Source: Caballeronia ptereochthonis
Lineage (GTDB): Bacteria > Pseudomonadota > Gammaproteobacteria > Burkholderiales > Burkholderiaceae
Direction of reading: 5' to 3'
Assembly: GCF_001545075.1 (NCBI RefSeq)
Contig: NZ_FCOB02000038.1
Span: 1 to 64,000 of the forward strand
DNA: 64,000 nucleotides
Positions 46,151-55,134 of this stretch are shown here, piece after piece. The notes under the pieces were generated by a model, which saw only the letters and a list, made by a program, of their open reading frames with translations, did no database searches and was not told the origin of the DNA. A program made the position numbers and the translations under genes. How positions within the stretch are numbered: position 1 is the stretch's first letter; each line of letters opens with the position of its first letter.

Positions 46151-46780
46151 ATGAAAAAACTATTTCTTCTTCCCCTCTTTGCCATGTTCGTGGCGTTCTG
46201 CGGCACGGCGTCGGCACAGGCCGTCGACACGAACTCGCCCGACCAGATGATCAAGACGATCACGCAACAAGTCCTCGACGAGATCAAGTCCGACACGAAG
46301 ATTCAATCGGGCGACATCCAGAAGATCACCGAGCTCGTCAATCAGAAGATCCTTCCGTACACCGATTTCACGCGCACGACCCGCCTCGTGATGGGCCGCA
46401 ACTGGAACTCGGCGACGCCGGAGCAGCAGAAGCAGATCGTCGAGCAGTTCAAGATGCTCCTGATCCGCACGTACTCGGGGGCGCTGGCGCAAGTGCGCAA
46501 CCAGACGGTTCAGTACAAGCCGTTCCGCGCTTCGCCGGACGATACCGACGTCGTGGTCCGCTCGGTCGTGATGAACAACGGCCAGCCGGTGGAGCTCGAC
46601 TATCGCCTGTACAAGACGCCGCAGGGCTGGCGCGTCTACGACATCAACGTGCTCGGCGCATGGCTGATCCAGGCGTATCAGCAGCAGTTCAACGAGCAGA
46701 TTTCTCAGAACGGCGTGAGCGGCCTGCTGCAGTTCCTCACGCAGCGCAACCAGCAGCTCGCGAGCGGCAAGGCATCGTGA
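46151..46780 (+). CDS. mlaC: Periplasmic phospholipid-binding protein MlaC
   Basis: A 209-residue soluble shuttle between MlaA and MlaFEDB. The signal peptide ends near TASAQA. The Tol-Tol-like lipid-binding fold is evident from YTDFTRTTRLVMGRNW, TPEQQKQIVEQFKMLLIRTY and the C-terminal YDINVLGAWLIQAYQQQFNEQI. Its stop overlaps the mlaB GTG. Confidence 0.94.
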   Translation: MKKLFLLPLFAMFVAFCGTASAQAVDTNSPDQMIKTITQQVLDEIKSDTKIQSGDIQKITELVNQKILPYTDFTRTTRLVMGRNWNSATPEQQKQIVEQFKMLLIRTYSGALAQVRNQTVQYKPFRASPDDTDVVVRSVVMNNGQPVELDYRLYKTPQGWRVYDINVLGAWLIQAYQQQFNEQISQNGVSGLLQFLTQRNQQLASGKAS

Positions 46781-47064
46781 GCACGCAGGCCTCGGGTGGC
46801 CGTTTCCAGACGGCCGCATCCCTGACCCACGAGAGCGCGAAGGTCGCGCTCGACGCGGGTTTGTCGCGCATCGCAGCGGGCGCGACCGAAGTCGATTGCG
46901 CACCGCTTACGCAGTTCGATTCATCCGCGCTCGCCGTGCTGCTGGCATGGGAGCGCGCCGCGTCCGCGCGGGGCGCCTCGCTGGATGTCGTCAACCTTCC
47001 TTCCGGGCTCGCGAGTCTCGCGCGAGCCTACGGCGTCGATACGCTCCTCTCTTTCCGACAGTGA
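46777..47064 (+). CDS. mlaB: STAS-domain protein MlaB
   Basis: A 95-residue cytoplasmic STAS protein that binds and stabilises MlaF. The STAS core is TEVDCAPLTQFDSSALAVLLAWERAA, with the conserved D-S-S motif. The GTG at 46777 overlaps the mlaC stop, which supports this start over a longer in-frame one inside mlaC. Confidence 0.88.
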   Translation: MSTQASGGRFQTAASLTHESAKVALDAGLSRIAAGATEVDCAPLTQFDSSALAVLLAWERAASARGASLDVVNLPSGLASLARAYGVDTLLSFRQ

Positions 47065-47149
47065 TCCTGCACTGACTCCGCGCAGGCGCGGCGGCATGGT
47101 TGCCGCCGCAATCAGGATCGCTCCGAAGTCGGCTCCAGCCGCTTTGCCC

Positions 47150-47155
47150 TATAAT
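47150..47155 (+). promoter_or_regulatory. Candidate -10 element before the YadGH-type ABC operon
   Basis: A perfect TATAAT in the 200-bp gap after mlaB. Its start point (about 47162) lies just before a terminator hairpin, so any transcript must read through that hairpin to reach the ABC genes. Confidence 0.4.
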
Positions 47156-47168
47156 CAAGCGTTTTTTC

Positions 47169-47190
47169 GGGCCCGAACCCGGCCCTTTTT
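47169..47190 (+). terminator. Terminator after the mla operon
   Basis: GGGCC (47169-47173) pairs with GGCCC (47181-47185), followed by five Ts. A competing pairing of ACCCGG (47177-47182) with CCGGGT (47199-47204) is possible. It probably ends the mla operon and may attenuate the next one. Confidence 0.55.
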
Positions 47191-47264
47191 GTTTGAGCCC
47201 GGGTCCGTCAAGCGAAACTCTCCGCACAATCGAGGCGCGGCCGCGTGAGGCGCGCGCACTGTCC

Positions 47265-48191
47265 ATGTCAGCCATAGAAATCCGAAACGTCCGGAAGCGC
47301 TATAAGGAGCTTCAGGCGCTCAAGGGCGTGAGCCTCACGGTGGAAGAGGGCGAGTTCTTCGGCTTGCTCGGCCCGAACGGTGCAGGCAAGACCACGTTGA
47401 TCAGCATTCTGGCCGGCCTTGCGCGTGCCGATAGCGGTACGATCTCCGTGCGCGGGCATGATGTCGTCAGCGACTTCCGGGCGGCGCGCCGTTCGCTCGG
47501 CGTCGTACCGCAGGAACTGGTGTTCGATCCGTTCTTCACCGTGCGCGAATCGCTGCGGATCCAGTCGGGCTATTTCGGCTTGCGCAATAACGACGACTGG
47601 ATCGACGAGGTGATGGCCAACCTCGATCTCACCGAGAAAGCCGACGTCAACACGCGGGCGCTCTCGGGCGGGATGAAGCGCCGCGTGCTCGTCGCGCAGG
47701 CGCTCGTGCACCGGCCGCCCGTGATCGTGCTCGACGAGCCCACCGCGGGCGTCGACGTCGAACTGCGCCAGACGCTCTGGAAGTTCATCTCGCGCCTGAA
47801 TCGCGAAGGCCACACGATCGTGCTCACGACGCACTATCTGGAAGAAGCCGAATCGCTGTGCGACCGGCTCGCGATGCTCCGCCGCGGCGAAGTGGTCGCG
47901 CTCGAGCGCACGAGCACGCTGCTGCAGCGCTTCTCCGGCATGCAGTTGTATCTGCGTCTGTCGAACGGTGCGTTGCCCGCCGACCTGCGTCCGCTCGAAG
48001 TCGATCCGCAAGCGGTGCTGGGCGCGCAGCATCTGCTGCGTCTCGCGAGCTACGACGACGTCGAGCCGATCCTCGCGAAGTGTCGCGCAGCCGGCTGCAC
48101 GTTCGATGAAATCGAAGTGCGCAAGGCCGATCTCGAAGACGTGTTCGTGCAGGTGATGAACGAGCCGGAAGTGGTCGAGGGGCTTTCATGA
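47265..48191 (+). CDS. ABC transporter ATP-binding protein (YadG/ABC-2 type)
   Basis: A 308-residue ATPase. Walker A is GPNGAGKTT, the signature is LSGGMKRRVLVAQALVH, Walker B is VIVLDEPTAGVD and the switch is LTTHYLEEAE. The C-terminal 70 residues are the variable tail of ABC-2 exporters. Its partner permease overlaps the stop by 4 nt. The substrate is unknown. The pair upstream of ibaG-murA is a conserved arrangement in betaproteobacteria. Confidence 0.9.
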   Translation: MSAIEIRNVRKRYKELQALKGVSLTVEEGEFFGLLGPNGAGKTTLISILAGLARADSGTISVRGHDVVSDFRAARRSLGVVPQELVFDPFFTVRESLRIQSGYFGLRNNDDWIDEVMANLDLTEKADVNTRALSGGMKRRVLVAQALVHRPPVIVLDEPTAGVDVELRQTLWKFISRLNREGHTIVLTTHYLEEAESLCDRLAMLRRGEVVALERTSTLLQRFSGMQLYLRLSNGALPADLRPLEVDPQAVLGAQHLLRLASYDDVEPILAKCRAAGCTFDEIEVRKADLEDVFVQVMNEPEVVEGLS

Positions 48192-48943
48192 GCGGTTTCC
48201 AGACGTTGTTCTACAAGGAGCTGCTGCGCTTCTGGAAGGTCTCGTTTCAGACCGTGCTTGCGCCGGTGGTGACGGCGCTGCTGTATCTGACCATCTTCGG
48301 TCATGCGCTCTCCGGGCGTGTGCAGGTTTATCCGGGCGTCGGCTACACGAGCTTCCTCGTGCCCGGCCTCGTGATGATGAGCGTGCTGCAGAACGCATTC
48401 GCGAACAGTTCTTCGTCGCTGATTCAGTCGAAGATCACGGGCAATCTGGTGTTCGTGCTCCTGCCGCCGATCGCGCATTGGGAAATGTTCTTTGCGTACG
48501 TGCTGGCATCGGTCGTGCGCGGATTGTGCGTCGGCTTCGGCGTGTTCATCGTGACGATATGGTTCATCCCGATGTCTTTTTCCGCGCCGTTCTACATCAT
48601 TGCGTTCGCGATACTCGGTTCCGGCATTCTCGGCACGCTCGGCCTGATCGCGGGAATCTGGGCCGACAAGTTCGATCAACTGGCCGCGTTCCAGAACTTC
48701 CTGATCATGCCGCTCACGTTTCTTTCCGGCGTGTTCTACTCGACGCATACGCTGCCGCCCGTATGGCGCGCGGTGTCGCATCTGAATCCGTTCTTCTACA
48801 TGATCGACGGCTTTCGCTACGGCTTCTTCGGCCTGTCCGACGTCAATCCGCTGGTGAGCCTCGGCATCGTCGGCGGATTCCTGGCCGTGCTGGCGTTGAT
48901 CGCGGTGCGGTTGCTCGCGAGCGGCTACAAGCTGCGTCACTAA
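48188..48943 (+). CDS. ABC-2 type transporter permease (YadH-like)
   Basis: A 251-residue integral membrane protein with six predicted helices and the ABC-2 signature region (FQNFLIMPLTFLSGVFYSTHTLP, PVWRAVSHLNPFFYMIDGFRYGFFG). It works with the overlapping ATPase gene upstream. Function is likely export of an envelope-related compound, but nothing in the sequence names it. Confidence 0.9.
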   Translation: MSGFQTLFYKELLRFWKVSFQTVLAPVVTALLYLTIFGHALSGRVQVYPGVGYTSFLVPGLVMMSVLQNAFANSSSSLIQSKITGNLVFVLLPPIAHWEMFFAYVLASVVRGLCVGFGVFIVTIWFIPMSFSAPFYIIAFAILGSGILGTLGLIAGIWADKFDQLAAFQNFLIMPLTFLSGVFYSTHTLPPVWRAVSHLNPFFYMIDGFRYGFFGLSDVNPLVSLGIVGGFLAVLALIAVRLLASGYKLRH

Positions 48944-48958
48944 TTCAAGGAGACTTCC

Positions 48959-49198
48959 ATGTTGCCGACTCCGGAGCAGGTGAAGGACTACATCGCTGGC
49001 GGCCTGGCTTGCCAGCATCTCGAAGTGGAAGGCGACGGCCAGCACTTTTTCGCGACCATCGTGAGCGATGCGTTCGTCGGCAAGCGGCTGATCGCGCGTC
49101 ATCAACTGGTTTATGCGGCGCTCGGCGAGCGCATGCGCGAGGAGATTCATGCACTCAGCATGAAGACCCTCACCCCCGACGAGTGGAAATCGGCCTGA
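48959..49198 (+). CDS. ibaG: BolA-family protein IbaG
   Basis: A 79-residue BolA/IbaG protein with the FVGKRLIARHQLVYAALGE helix-turn-helix-like core. BolA-type proteins bind monothiol glutaredoxins and Fe-S clusters. IbaG in E. coli is acid-induced and sits next to murA, as here. An AAGGAG ribosome site is seven bases before the ATG. Confidence 0.92.
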   Translation: MLPTPEQVKDYIAGGLACQHLEVEGDGQHFFATIVSDAFVGKRLIARHQLVYAALGERMREEIHALSMKTLTPDEWKSA

Positions 49199-49354
49199 GT
49201 CCACCCGGCGAAGCCAATCAGGTCATACGACTTATCTCAAGCAACACCCGGCATCACCGGCAGACATAGGCAGTAGAGAGTGCGAATCATCAAAGACAAT
49301 CGCGGCGTCGAAAGCGGCTCCGCAGCAGGAAGCTCGGTCGAAGGACACGTCATC

Positions 49355-50626
49355 ATGGATAAACTGGTCATCACGGGGGGCACAAAGCTCTCCGGCGAAA
49401 TCACCGTATCGGGCGCCAAGAACGCGGCTCTGCCCATTCTTTGCGCAAGCCTTCTCACCGCGGACGACGTCCATCTGTCGAACGTTCCGAATCTTCAGGA
49501 CGTGCGCACCACGCTCAAGCTGCTGCGCCAGATGGGCGTGCAGTCTGAAGTGACGGGCGACGGCCGCGTGAGCCTCAATGCATCGAAGGTCGACAATCTC
49601 GTCGCGCCGTACGAACTGGTCAAGACGATGCGCGCGTCGATTCTCGTGCTCGGGCCGCTCGTCGCGCGCTTCGGCGAGGCGAGGGTGTCGCTGCCGGGCG
49701 GCTGCGCGATCGGCGCGCGACCGGTCGATCAGCACATCAAGGGCTTGCAGGCGATGGGCGCCGAGATCAACATCGAGCACGGCTTCATCGAGGCGCGCGC
49801 GAAGCGTCTCAAGGGCGCGCGCATCATCACCGACATGATCACCGTCACCGGCACGGAGAACCTGCTGATGGCGGCGGTGCTGGCCGATGGCGAGACCGTC
49901 ATCGAGAACGCGGCGCGCGAGCCGGAAGTGAGCGACCTCGCGCATCTGCTCGTGAAGATGGGCGCGAAGATCGACGGCATCGGCACGGACCGGCTCGTGA
50001 TTCAGGGCGTCGAGAAGCTGCACGGCGCGAAGCACGACGTCGTGCCGGACCGCATCGAAGCCGGCACGTTCCTGTGCGCGGTCGCGGCGGCGGGCGGCGA
50101 TGTCACGCTGCGTCGCGTGAGCTCGCATCTTCTGGATGCGGTCACGGCCAAGCTGCGCGAAGCGGGCGTGACGATCGAGGAAGGCGACGACTGGATGCGC
50201 GTGTGCATGGCTAAGCGCCCCGACGCGGTGAACATCCGCACGTCCGAATACCCCGCGTTCCCGACGGATATGCAGGCGCAGTTCATGGCGCTCAACGCGA
50301 TCGCGAACGGCACCTCGCAAGTGGTCGAGACGATCTTCGAGAACCGCTTCATGCACGTGCAGGAACTGAACCGTCTGGGCGCGAGCATCACGATCGACGG
50401 CAACACGGCGCTCGTCGCCGGGGTCGAGAAGCTCTCCGGCGCGAAGGTCATGGCGACCGACCTGCGTGCGTCCGCCAGCCTCGTGATCGCGGCGATGTGC
50501 GCCGACGGCGAGACGCTGATCGACCGCATCTACCATCTGGATCGCGGCTACGACCGCATGGAATCGAAGCTGACGGCCGTGGGTGCGAACGTGCGCCGCA
50601 TCAAGGGCAGCGGGAGCGAGCAATGA
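49355..50626 (+). CDS. murA: UDP-N-acetylglucosamine 1-carboxyvinyltransferase
   Basis: A 423-residue enzyme for the first committed step of peptidoglycan synthesis, transferring enolpyruvate from PEP; it is the target of fosfomycin. The catalytic Cys117 lies in VSLPGGCAIGARPVDQH. SGAKNAALPIL near the N terminus holds the conserved Lys-Asn pair. I choose the ATG at 49355: AAGGA lies 9 nt upstream and the length equals other MurA proteins. The GTG at 49280 would add 25 unconserved residues. It overlaps hisG by 4 nt. Confidence 0.95.
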   Translation: MDKLVITGGTKLSGEITVSGAKNAALPILCASLLTADDVHLSNVPNLQDVRTTLKLLRQMGVQSEVTGDGRVSLNASKVDNLVAPYELVKTMRASILVLGPLVARFGEARVSLPGGCAIGARPVDQHIKGLQAMGAEINIEHGFIEARAKRLKGARIITDMITVTGTENLLMAAVLADGETVIENAAREPEVSDLAHLLVKMGAKIDGIGTDRLVIQGVEKLHGAKHDVVPDRIEAGTFLCAVAAAGGDVTLRRVSSHLLDAVTAKLREAGVTIEEGDDWMRVCMAKRPDAVNIRTSEYPAFPTDMQAQFMALNAIANGTSQVVETIFENRFMHVQELNRLGASITIDGNTALVAGVEKLSGAKVMATDLRASASLVIAAMCADGETLIDRIYHLDRGYDRMESKLTAVGANVRRIKGSGSEQ

Positions 50627-51315
50627 GTTCGCTGCCGCAGACGTCGTCGTCGGTGGAACCGAGCGCGCCGCTCACGCTCGCACTCTCGAAAGGGCGTATC
50701 TTCGAAGAAACGCTGCCGCTGCTCGCCGCCGCCGGCGTGCAGGTGGCGGAAGATCCCGAAAGCTCGCGCAAGCTCATTCTTCCGACCACCAATCCGAATC
50801 TGCGCGTGATCATCGTGCGCGCGACCGATGTGCCTACTTATGTCGAATACGGCGCGGCGGACTTCGGCGTGGCGGGCAAGGACGTGCTGATCGAGCACGG
50901 CGGCAGCGGTCTGTATCAGCCGATCGATCTGGACATCGCGCGCTGCCGCATGTCGGTGGCGGTCAAGGCGGGGTTCGATTATGCGAACGCGGTGCGCCAG
51001 GGTGCGCGCCTGCGCGTCGCGACGAAGTACACGGAGACCGCCCGTCAGCATTTCGCAGCGAAGGGCGTGCACGTCGATCTGATCAAGCTGTACGGCTCGA
51101 TGGAACTCGCGCCGCTCGTCGGCCTGGCGGACGCGATCGTCGACCTGGTCAGCTCGGGCGGTACGCTCAGGGCGAACAATCTGGTCGAGGTGGAGGAAAT
51201 CATGCAGATTTCGTCGCGCCTCGTCGTGAATCAGGCGGCGCTCAAGCTGAAGCGCGCGGCGCTCAAGCCGTTCCTCGAGGCCTTCGAGCGCGCCACGGCC
51301 GGTACGGGAAATTAG
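50623..51315 (+). CDS. hisG: ATP phosphoribosyltransferase, short form
   Basis: A 230-residue catalytic subunit for the first step of histidine synthesis (PRPP + ATP). Conserved blocks are LALSKGRIFEETLPLL, YVEYGAADFGVAGKDVL and DLVSSGGTLRANNLVEV. It lacks the C-terminal regulatory domain of long HisG proteins, so it belongs to the HisG-short type that needs HisZ as regulatory partner. No hisZ is in this window. It begins the his operon, translationally coupled to murA. Confidence 0.95.
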   Translation: MSSLPQTSSSVEPSAPLTLALSKGRIFEETLPLLAAAGVQVAEDPESSRKLILPTTNPNLRVIIVRATDVPTYVEYGAADFGVAGKDVLIEHGGSGLYQPIDLDIARCRMSVAVKAGFDYANAVRQGARLRVATKYTETARQHFAAKGVHVDLIKLYGSMELAPLVGLADAIVDLVSSGGTLRANNLVEVEEIMQISSRLVVNQAALKLKRAALKPFLEAFERATAGTGN

Positions 51316-51359
51316 GGGAGCCGCACGCCGCGGCGCCCCAAGCAAAACGGAAAACCAGC

Positions 51360-52682
51360 ATGTCCATCAAGATTCGCAAACTCGATTCCAGCACCGATGG
51401 TTTTCAGCGGGCGCTGCGCGCGGTCCTCGCATTCGAAGCGAGCGAGGACGAAGCGATCGAGCGCTCGGTCGCGCAGATTCTCGCGGATGTCAAAGCGCGC
51501 GGCGACGAGGCCGTGCTCGAATACACGAACAAGTTCGATCGCCTGAAGGCGGACAGCGTCGCGGCGCTCGAACTGCCGCAGTCCGAAATGGAAGCCGCGC
51601 TCGAAGGGCTCGAACCCAAGCGCCGCGCAGCACTCGAAGCGGCGGCGGCGCGCGTGCGCGGCTATCACGAAAAGCAGCGCATCGAATGCGGCAGCCATAG
51701 CTGGCAATACACCGAAGCCGACGGCACCGTGCTCGGCCAGAAGGTGACGCCGCTCGATCGCGCGGGCATCTACGTGCCGGGCGGCAAGGCGGCGTATCCG
51801 TCGTCGGTGCTGATGAACGCGATTCCGGCGCGCGTCGCGGGCGTGAAGGAAATCGTGATGGTCGTGCCGACGCCGGACGGCGTGAAAAATCCGCTCGTGC
51901 TCGCGGCGGCGCTGCTCGGCGGCGTGGACCGCGTGTTTACGATCGGCGGCGCACAGGCGGTCGGCGCGCTCGCATACGGCACGGACACGATTCCGGCCGT
52001 CGACAAGATTTGCGGCCCGGGCAACGCGTATGTCGCGTCGGCGAAGCGTCGCGTGTTCGGCACGGTCGGCATCGACATGATCGCCGGGCCTTCCGAGATT
52101 CTCGTCATCTGCGACGCCACCACGGACCCCCGCTGGGTCGTGATGGACCTCTTCTCGCAAGCCGAGCACGACGAACTCGCGCAATCCATCCTGCTGTGCC
52201 CGGACGATGCGTTCATTCAGCGCGTGGAAGATGCGATCGTCGAGCTGCTGCCCGCGATGCCGCGCCGCGAAGTCATCCAGCGCTCGCTCGAGGATCGTGG
52301 CGCGCTCATCAAGGTGAAGGACATGGCCGAAGCATGCGCGATCGCCAACGACATCGCGCCCGAGCACCTGGAGATTTCCGCGCTCGATCCGCATCAATGG
52401 GCCGCGCAAATCCACAACGCGGGCGCGATGTTCCTCGGCCGCTACACGAGCGAAAGCCTCGGCGACTACTGCGCAGGCCCGAACCACGTCCTGCCGACTT
52501 CGCGCACGGCGCGTTTCTCGTCGCCGCTCGGCGTGTACGATTTCATGAAGCGCTCGAGCGTGATCGAAGTGAGCGCGGACGGCGCGCAGACGCTCGGCGA
52601 GATCGCGGCCGAGCTGGCGTACGGCGAAGGCTTGCAGGCGCATGCACGCAGCGCGGAATACCGGATGAAGAACGTCGGCTGA
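51360..52682 (+). CDS. hisD: Histidinol dehydrogenase
   Basis: A 440-residue zinc- and NAD-dependent enzyme oxidising L-histidinol to histidine, the last two steps of the pathway. The signature IGGAQAVGALAYGTDTIPAVDKICGPGN-type segment, IDMIAGPSEILV, QAEHDELAQ (zinc ligands) and NAGAMFLGRYTSESLGDY are present. It starts 44 nt after hisG. The length is standard. Confidence 0.96.
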   Translation: MSIKIRKLDSSTDGFQRALRAVLAFEASEDEAIERSVAQILADVKARGDEAVLEYTNKFDRLKADSVAALELPQSEMEAALEGLEPKRRAALEAAAARVRGYHEKQRIECGSHSWQYTEADGTVLGQKVTPLDRAGIYVPGGKAAYPSSVLMNAIPARVAGVKEIVMVVPTPDGVKNPLVLAAALLGGVDRVFTIGGAQAVGALAYGTDTIPAVDKICGPGNAYVASAKRRVFGTVGIDMIAGPSEILVICDATTDPRWVVMDLFSQAEHDELAQSILLCPDDAFIQRVEDAIVELLPAMPRREVIQRSLEDRGALIKVKDMAEACAIANDIAPEHLEISALDPHQWAAQIHNAGAMFLGRYTSESLGDYCAGPNHVLPTSRTARFSSPLGVYDFMKRSSVIEVSADGAQTLGEIAAELAYGEGLQAHARSAEYRMKNVG

Positions 52683-52756
52683 TCCTGGCCGGCCCGAGAC
52701 TGAACGAGGCGGCCTGAGAGCCGCCGTTTGTCCGGCGAGAGAGACGCCGGGAAATC

Positions 52757-53830
52757 ATGACCACAGCACAAGACATCATTCGTCCCGACGTCCTCGCGAT
52801 GACGAGCTATCCCGTGCCCGATTCCACGGGCCTGATCAAGCTCGACGCGATGGAGAATCCCTACACCTTGCCTCCCGATCTCGCGCAACGCCTGGGCGAA
52901 CATCTCGCCGGCGTCGCGTTGAACCGCTATCCGGCGCCGCGTCCCGCCGAACTGCTCGCGAAGATCAAGCGCACGATGCGGGTGCCCGCGGCCTGCGACG
53001 TGCTGCTCGGCAACGGCTCGGACGAGCTGATCAGCATGATGTCGGTCGCGTGCTCGAAGCCGGGCGCGAAGGTGGTGGCGCCGGTGCCGGGATTCGTCAT
53101 GTATCAGATGTCCGCGGTGTTCGCGCACCTCGAGTTCATCGGCGTGCCGTTGAAGGCGGACTTCACGCTCGACGCCGATGCGCTGATCGCCGCGATCGAC
53201 GAACATGCGCCGGCGCTCGTGTATCTCGCGTACCCGAACAATCCGACCGGCACGCTCTACGACGCCGCCGACATGGAGCGCGTGATCGCGGCGGCGAGCG
53301 AGAGTCTCGTCGTGATCGACGAGGCCTATCAGCCGTTCGCCGAGAAGAGCTGGATGCCGCGCGCAGCCGACTTCGACAACGTCGTCGTGATGCGCACCGT
53401 CTCCAAGCTCGGTCTCGCGGGGATTCGACTCGGCTACATGGCGGGTCGCCCCGAGTGGATCATGCAGTTCGACAAGGTGCGCCCGCCTTACAACATCAAC
53501 GTTCTGACGCAGGCAACCGCCGATTTCCTGCTCGATCATCTCGACGTGCTCGACGCCCAGGCCGCCGATTTGCGTGCTCAGCGCGCCGCGCTCGCGCGCG
53601 AAGTCGCCGCGCTGCCCGGGATGACGGTGTTCCCGAGCGCGGGCAACTTCCTGCTCGTGCGCGTGCCGGATGCGGCCGTTGCTTTCGAAACCCTTCTGAC
53701 TTCGCGGGTTTTGATCAAAAACGTGGGTAAAATGCACCCATTGCTGGCCAATTGCGTGCGTTTGACGGTCGGAACGGCCGAAGAGAACGCGCACATGGTC
53801 GCGGCGCTGAAAAAGCTCGCACTGAACTGA
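52757..53830 (+). CDS. hisC: Histidinol-phosphate aminotransferase
   Basis: A 357-residue fold type I PLP aminotransferase. The substrate and PLP segments KLDAMENPYTLP, LGNGSDELI, YPNNPTG and the PLP lysine in RTVSKLGLAGIRLGY are clear. It converts imidazole-acetol phosphate to histidinol phosphate. Operon position between hisD and hisB fixes the assignment within a large family. Confidence 0.95.
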   Translation: MTTAQDIIRPDVLAMTSYPVPDSTGLIKLDAMENPYTLPPDLAQRLGEHLAGVALNRYPAPRPAELLAKIKRTMRVPAACDVLLGNGSDELISMMSVACSKPGAKVVAPVPGFVMYQMSAVFAHLEFIGVPLKADFTLDADALIAAIDEHAPALVYLAYPNNPTGTLYDAADMERVIAAASESLVVIDEAYQPFAEKSWMPRAADFDNVVVMRTVSKLGLAGIRLGYMAGRPEWIMQFDKVRPPYNINVLTQATADFLLDHLDVLDAQAADLRAQRAALAREVAALPGMTVFPSAGNFLLVRVPDAAVAFETLLTSRVLIKNVGKMHPLLANCVRLTVGTAEENAHMVAALKKLALN

Positions 53831-53862
53831 ACCCCACAACGATCAAGTCTCAAGGAATCACC

Positions 53863-54450
53863 ATGCGCATTGCGGAAGTCGTTCGCAACACCAGCGAAAC
53901 GCAGATCCGTGTGAAGCTCGATCTGGATGGCACCGGCAAGCAGAAGCTCGCCACCGGCGTCCCGTTCCTCGATCACATGCTCGACCAGATTGCCCGTCAC
54001 GGGCTCATCGATCTCGACATCGAAGCGCATGGCGACCTCCATATCGACGATCACCATACCGTCGAAGACACCGGCATCACGCTCGGGCAGGCGGTGGCGA
54101 AGGCCATCGGCGAGCGCAAGGGCATTCGCCGCTACGGGCACTCGTACGTGCCGCTGGACGAGGCGCTCTCGCGCGTCGTCATCGATTTTTCCGGGCGTCC
54201 CGGTCTCGAATTCCACGTGCCGTTCACGCGCGCGCGCATCGGCACGTTCGACGTCGATCTCACCATCGAATTCTTCCGCGGATTCGTGAATCACGCGGGC
54301 GTGACGCTGCATATCGACAATCTGCGCGGCATCAACGCGCACCACCAGGTCGAAACCGTGTTCAAGGCGTTCGGCCGCGCGCTGCGCATGGCCGTCGAAG
54401 TCGACGAGCGCGCGGCAGGGCAGGTTCCCTCCACCAAAGGAAGCCTCTGA
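53863..54450 (+). CDS. hisB: Imidazoleglycerol-phosphate dehydratase
   Basis: A 195-residue monofunctional IGPD; the phosphatase domain of E. coli HisB is absent. Manganese-ligand motifs are VPFLDHMLDQIARHG, DDHHTVEDTGI and VNHAGVTLHI with NAHHQVE. The ATG at 53863 follows AAGGAAT. Start and length match the family. Confidence 0.96.
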   Translation: MRIAEVVRNTSETQIRVKLDLDGTGKQKLATGVPFLDHMLDQIARHGLIDLDIEAHGDLHIDDHHTVEDTGITLGQAVAKAIGERKGIRRYGHSYVPLDEALSRVVIDFSGRPGLEFHVPFTRARIGTFDVDLTIEFFRGFVNHAGVTLHIDNLRGINAHHQVETVFKAFGRALRMAVEVDERAAGQVPSTKGSL

Positions 54451-54513
54451 TCGACCGACGCCGGTTCGGCGCATGACCGAAACCAGCGCGTCGCGCACGG
54501 ATGGCAGCCCGCG

Positions 54514-55134
54514 ATGGATCTGTTCAAATCGTTCATATCGTTGCTCGCGCTGATCAATCCGGTCGGCGCGATACCGTTTTTTCTCAGCCTGACCGCGCAG
54601 CAATCCGATACGGAAAAGCGCAACACGATTCGCGTCGCGTCCATTTCGGTGTTCTGCGTGATCGCGGTGACGGCGCTGCTCGGCCAGCAGATCATCGCGT
54701 TCTTCGGCATTTCGGTCGGGTCGTTCGAAGTGGGCGGCGGAATCATCATGCTGCTCATGGCGATCAGCATGTTGAACGCGCAGATCGGCAACGCGCGCTC
54801 GACGCCGGAAGAGCGCATGGAAGCGGAGGAGCGCAACAGCGTCGCGGTCGTGCCGCTCGCGATTCCGCTGCTCACCGGCCCCGGCTCGATCAGCACCGTG
54901 ATCGTCTATGCTGCCAGTGCGCAGCACTGGTACGACCGCTTCGGGCTCGTCGTGCTGGGCGCGATCATCGCGGGGCTGTGCTTCGGTGCGCTGAATCTCG
55001 CCGAGCCGATCGCGCGCTGGGTCGGGCGCACGGGAATCAATATCGGCACGCGTCTCATGGGTTTGATGTTGTCCGCGTTGGCGGTGGAGTTCATCGTCAA
55101 CGGGTTGAAGGCCTTGATGCCATCTTTGAAATGA
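54514..55134 (+). CDS. MarC family integral membrane protein
   Basis: A 206-residue protein with six predicted transmembrane helices. The MarC/YhgN signature is LINPVGAIPFFLSLT near the N terminus, with LTGPGSISTVIVYA in the second half, a repeated NP/GP-type reentrant pattern. The function of MarC proteins is unknown; the early link to antibiotic resistance was not upheld. It sits inside the his operon between hisB and hisH, and its stop overlaps the hisH ATG. Confidence 0.9.
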   Translation: MDLFKSFISLLALINPVGAIPFFLSLTAQQSDTEKRNTIRVASISVFCVIAVTALLGQQIIAFFGISVGSFEVGGGIIMLLMAISMLNAQIGNARSTPEERMEAEERNSVAVVPLAIPLLTGPGSISTVIVYAASAQHWYDRFGLVVLGAIIAGLCFGALNLAEPIARWVGRTGINIGTRLMGLMLSALAVEFIVNGLKALMPSLK

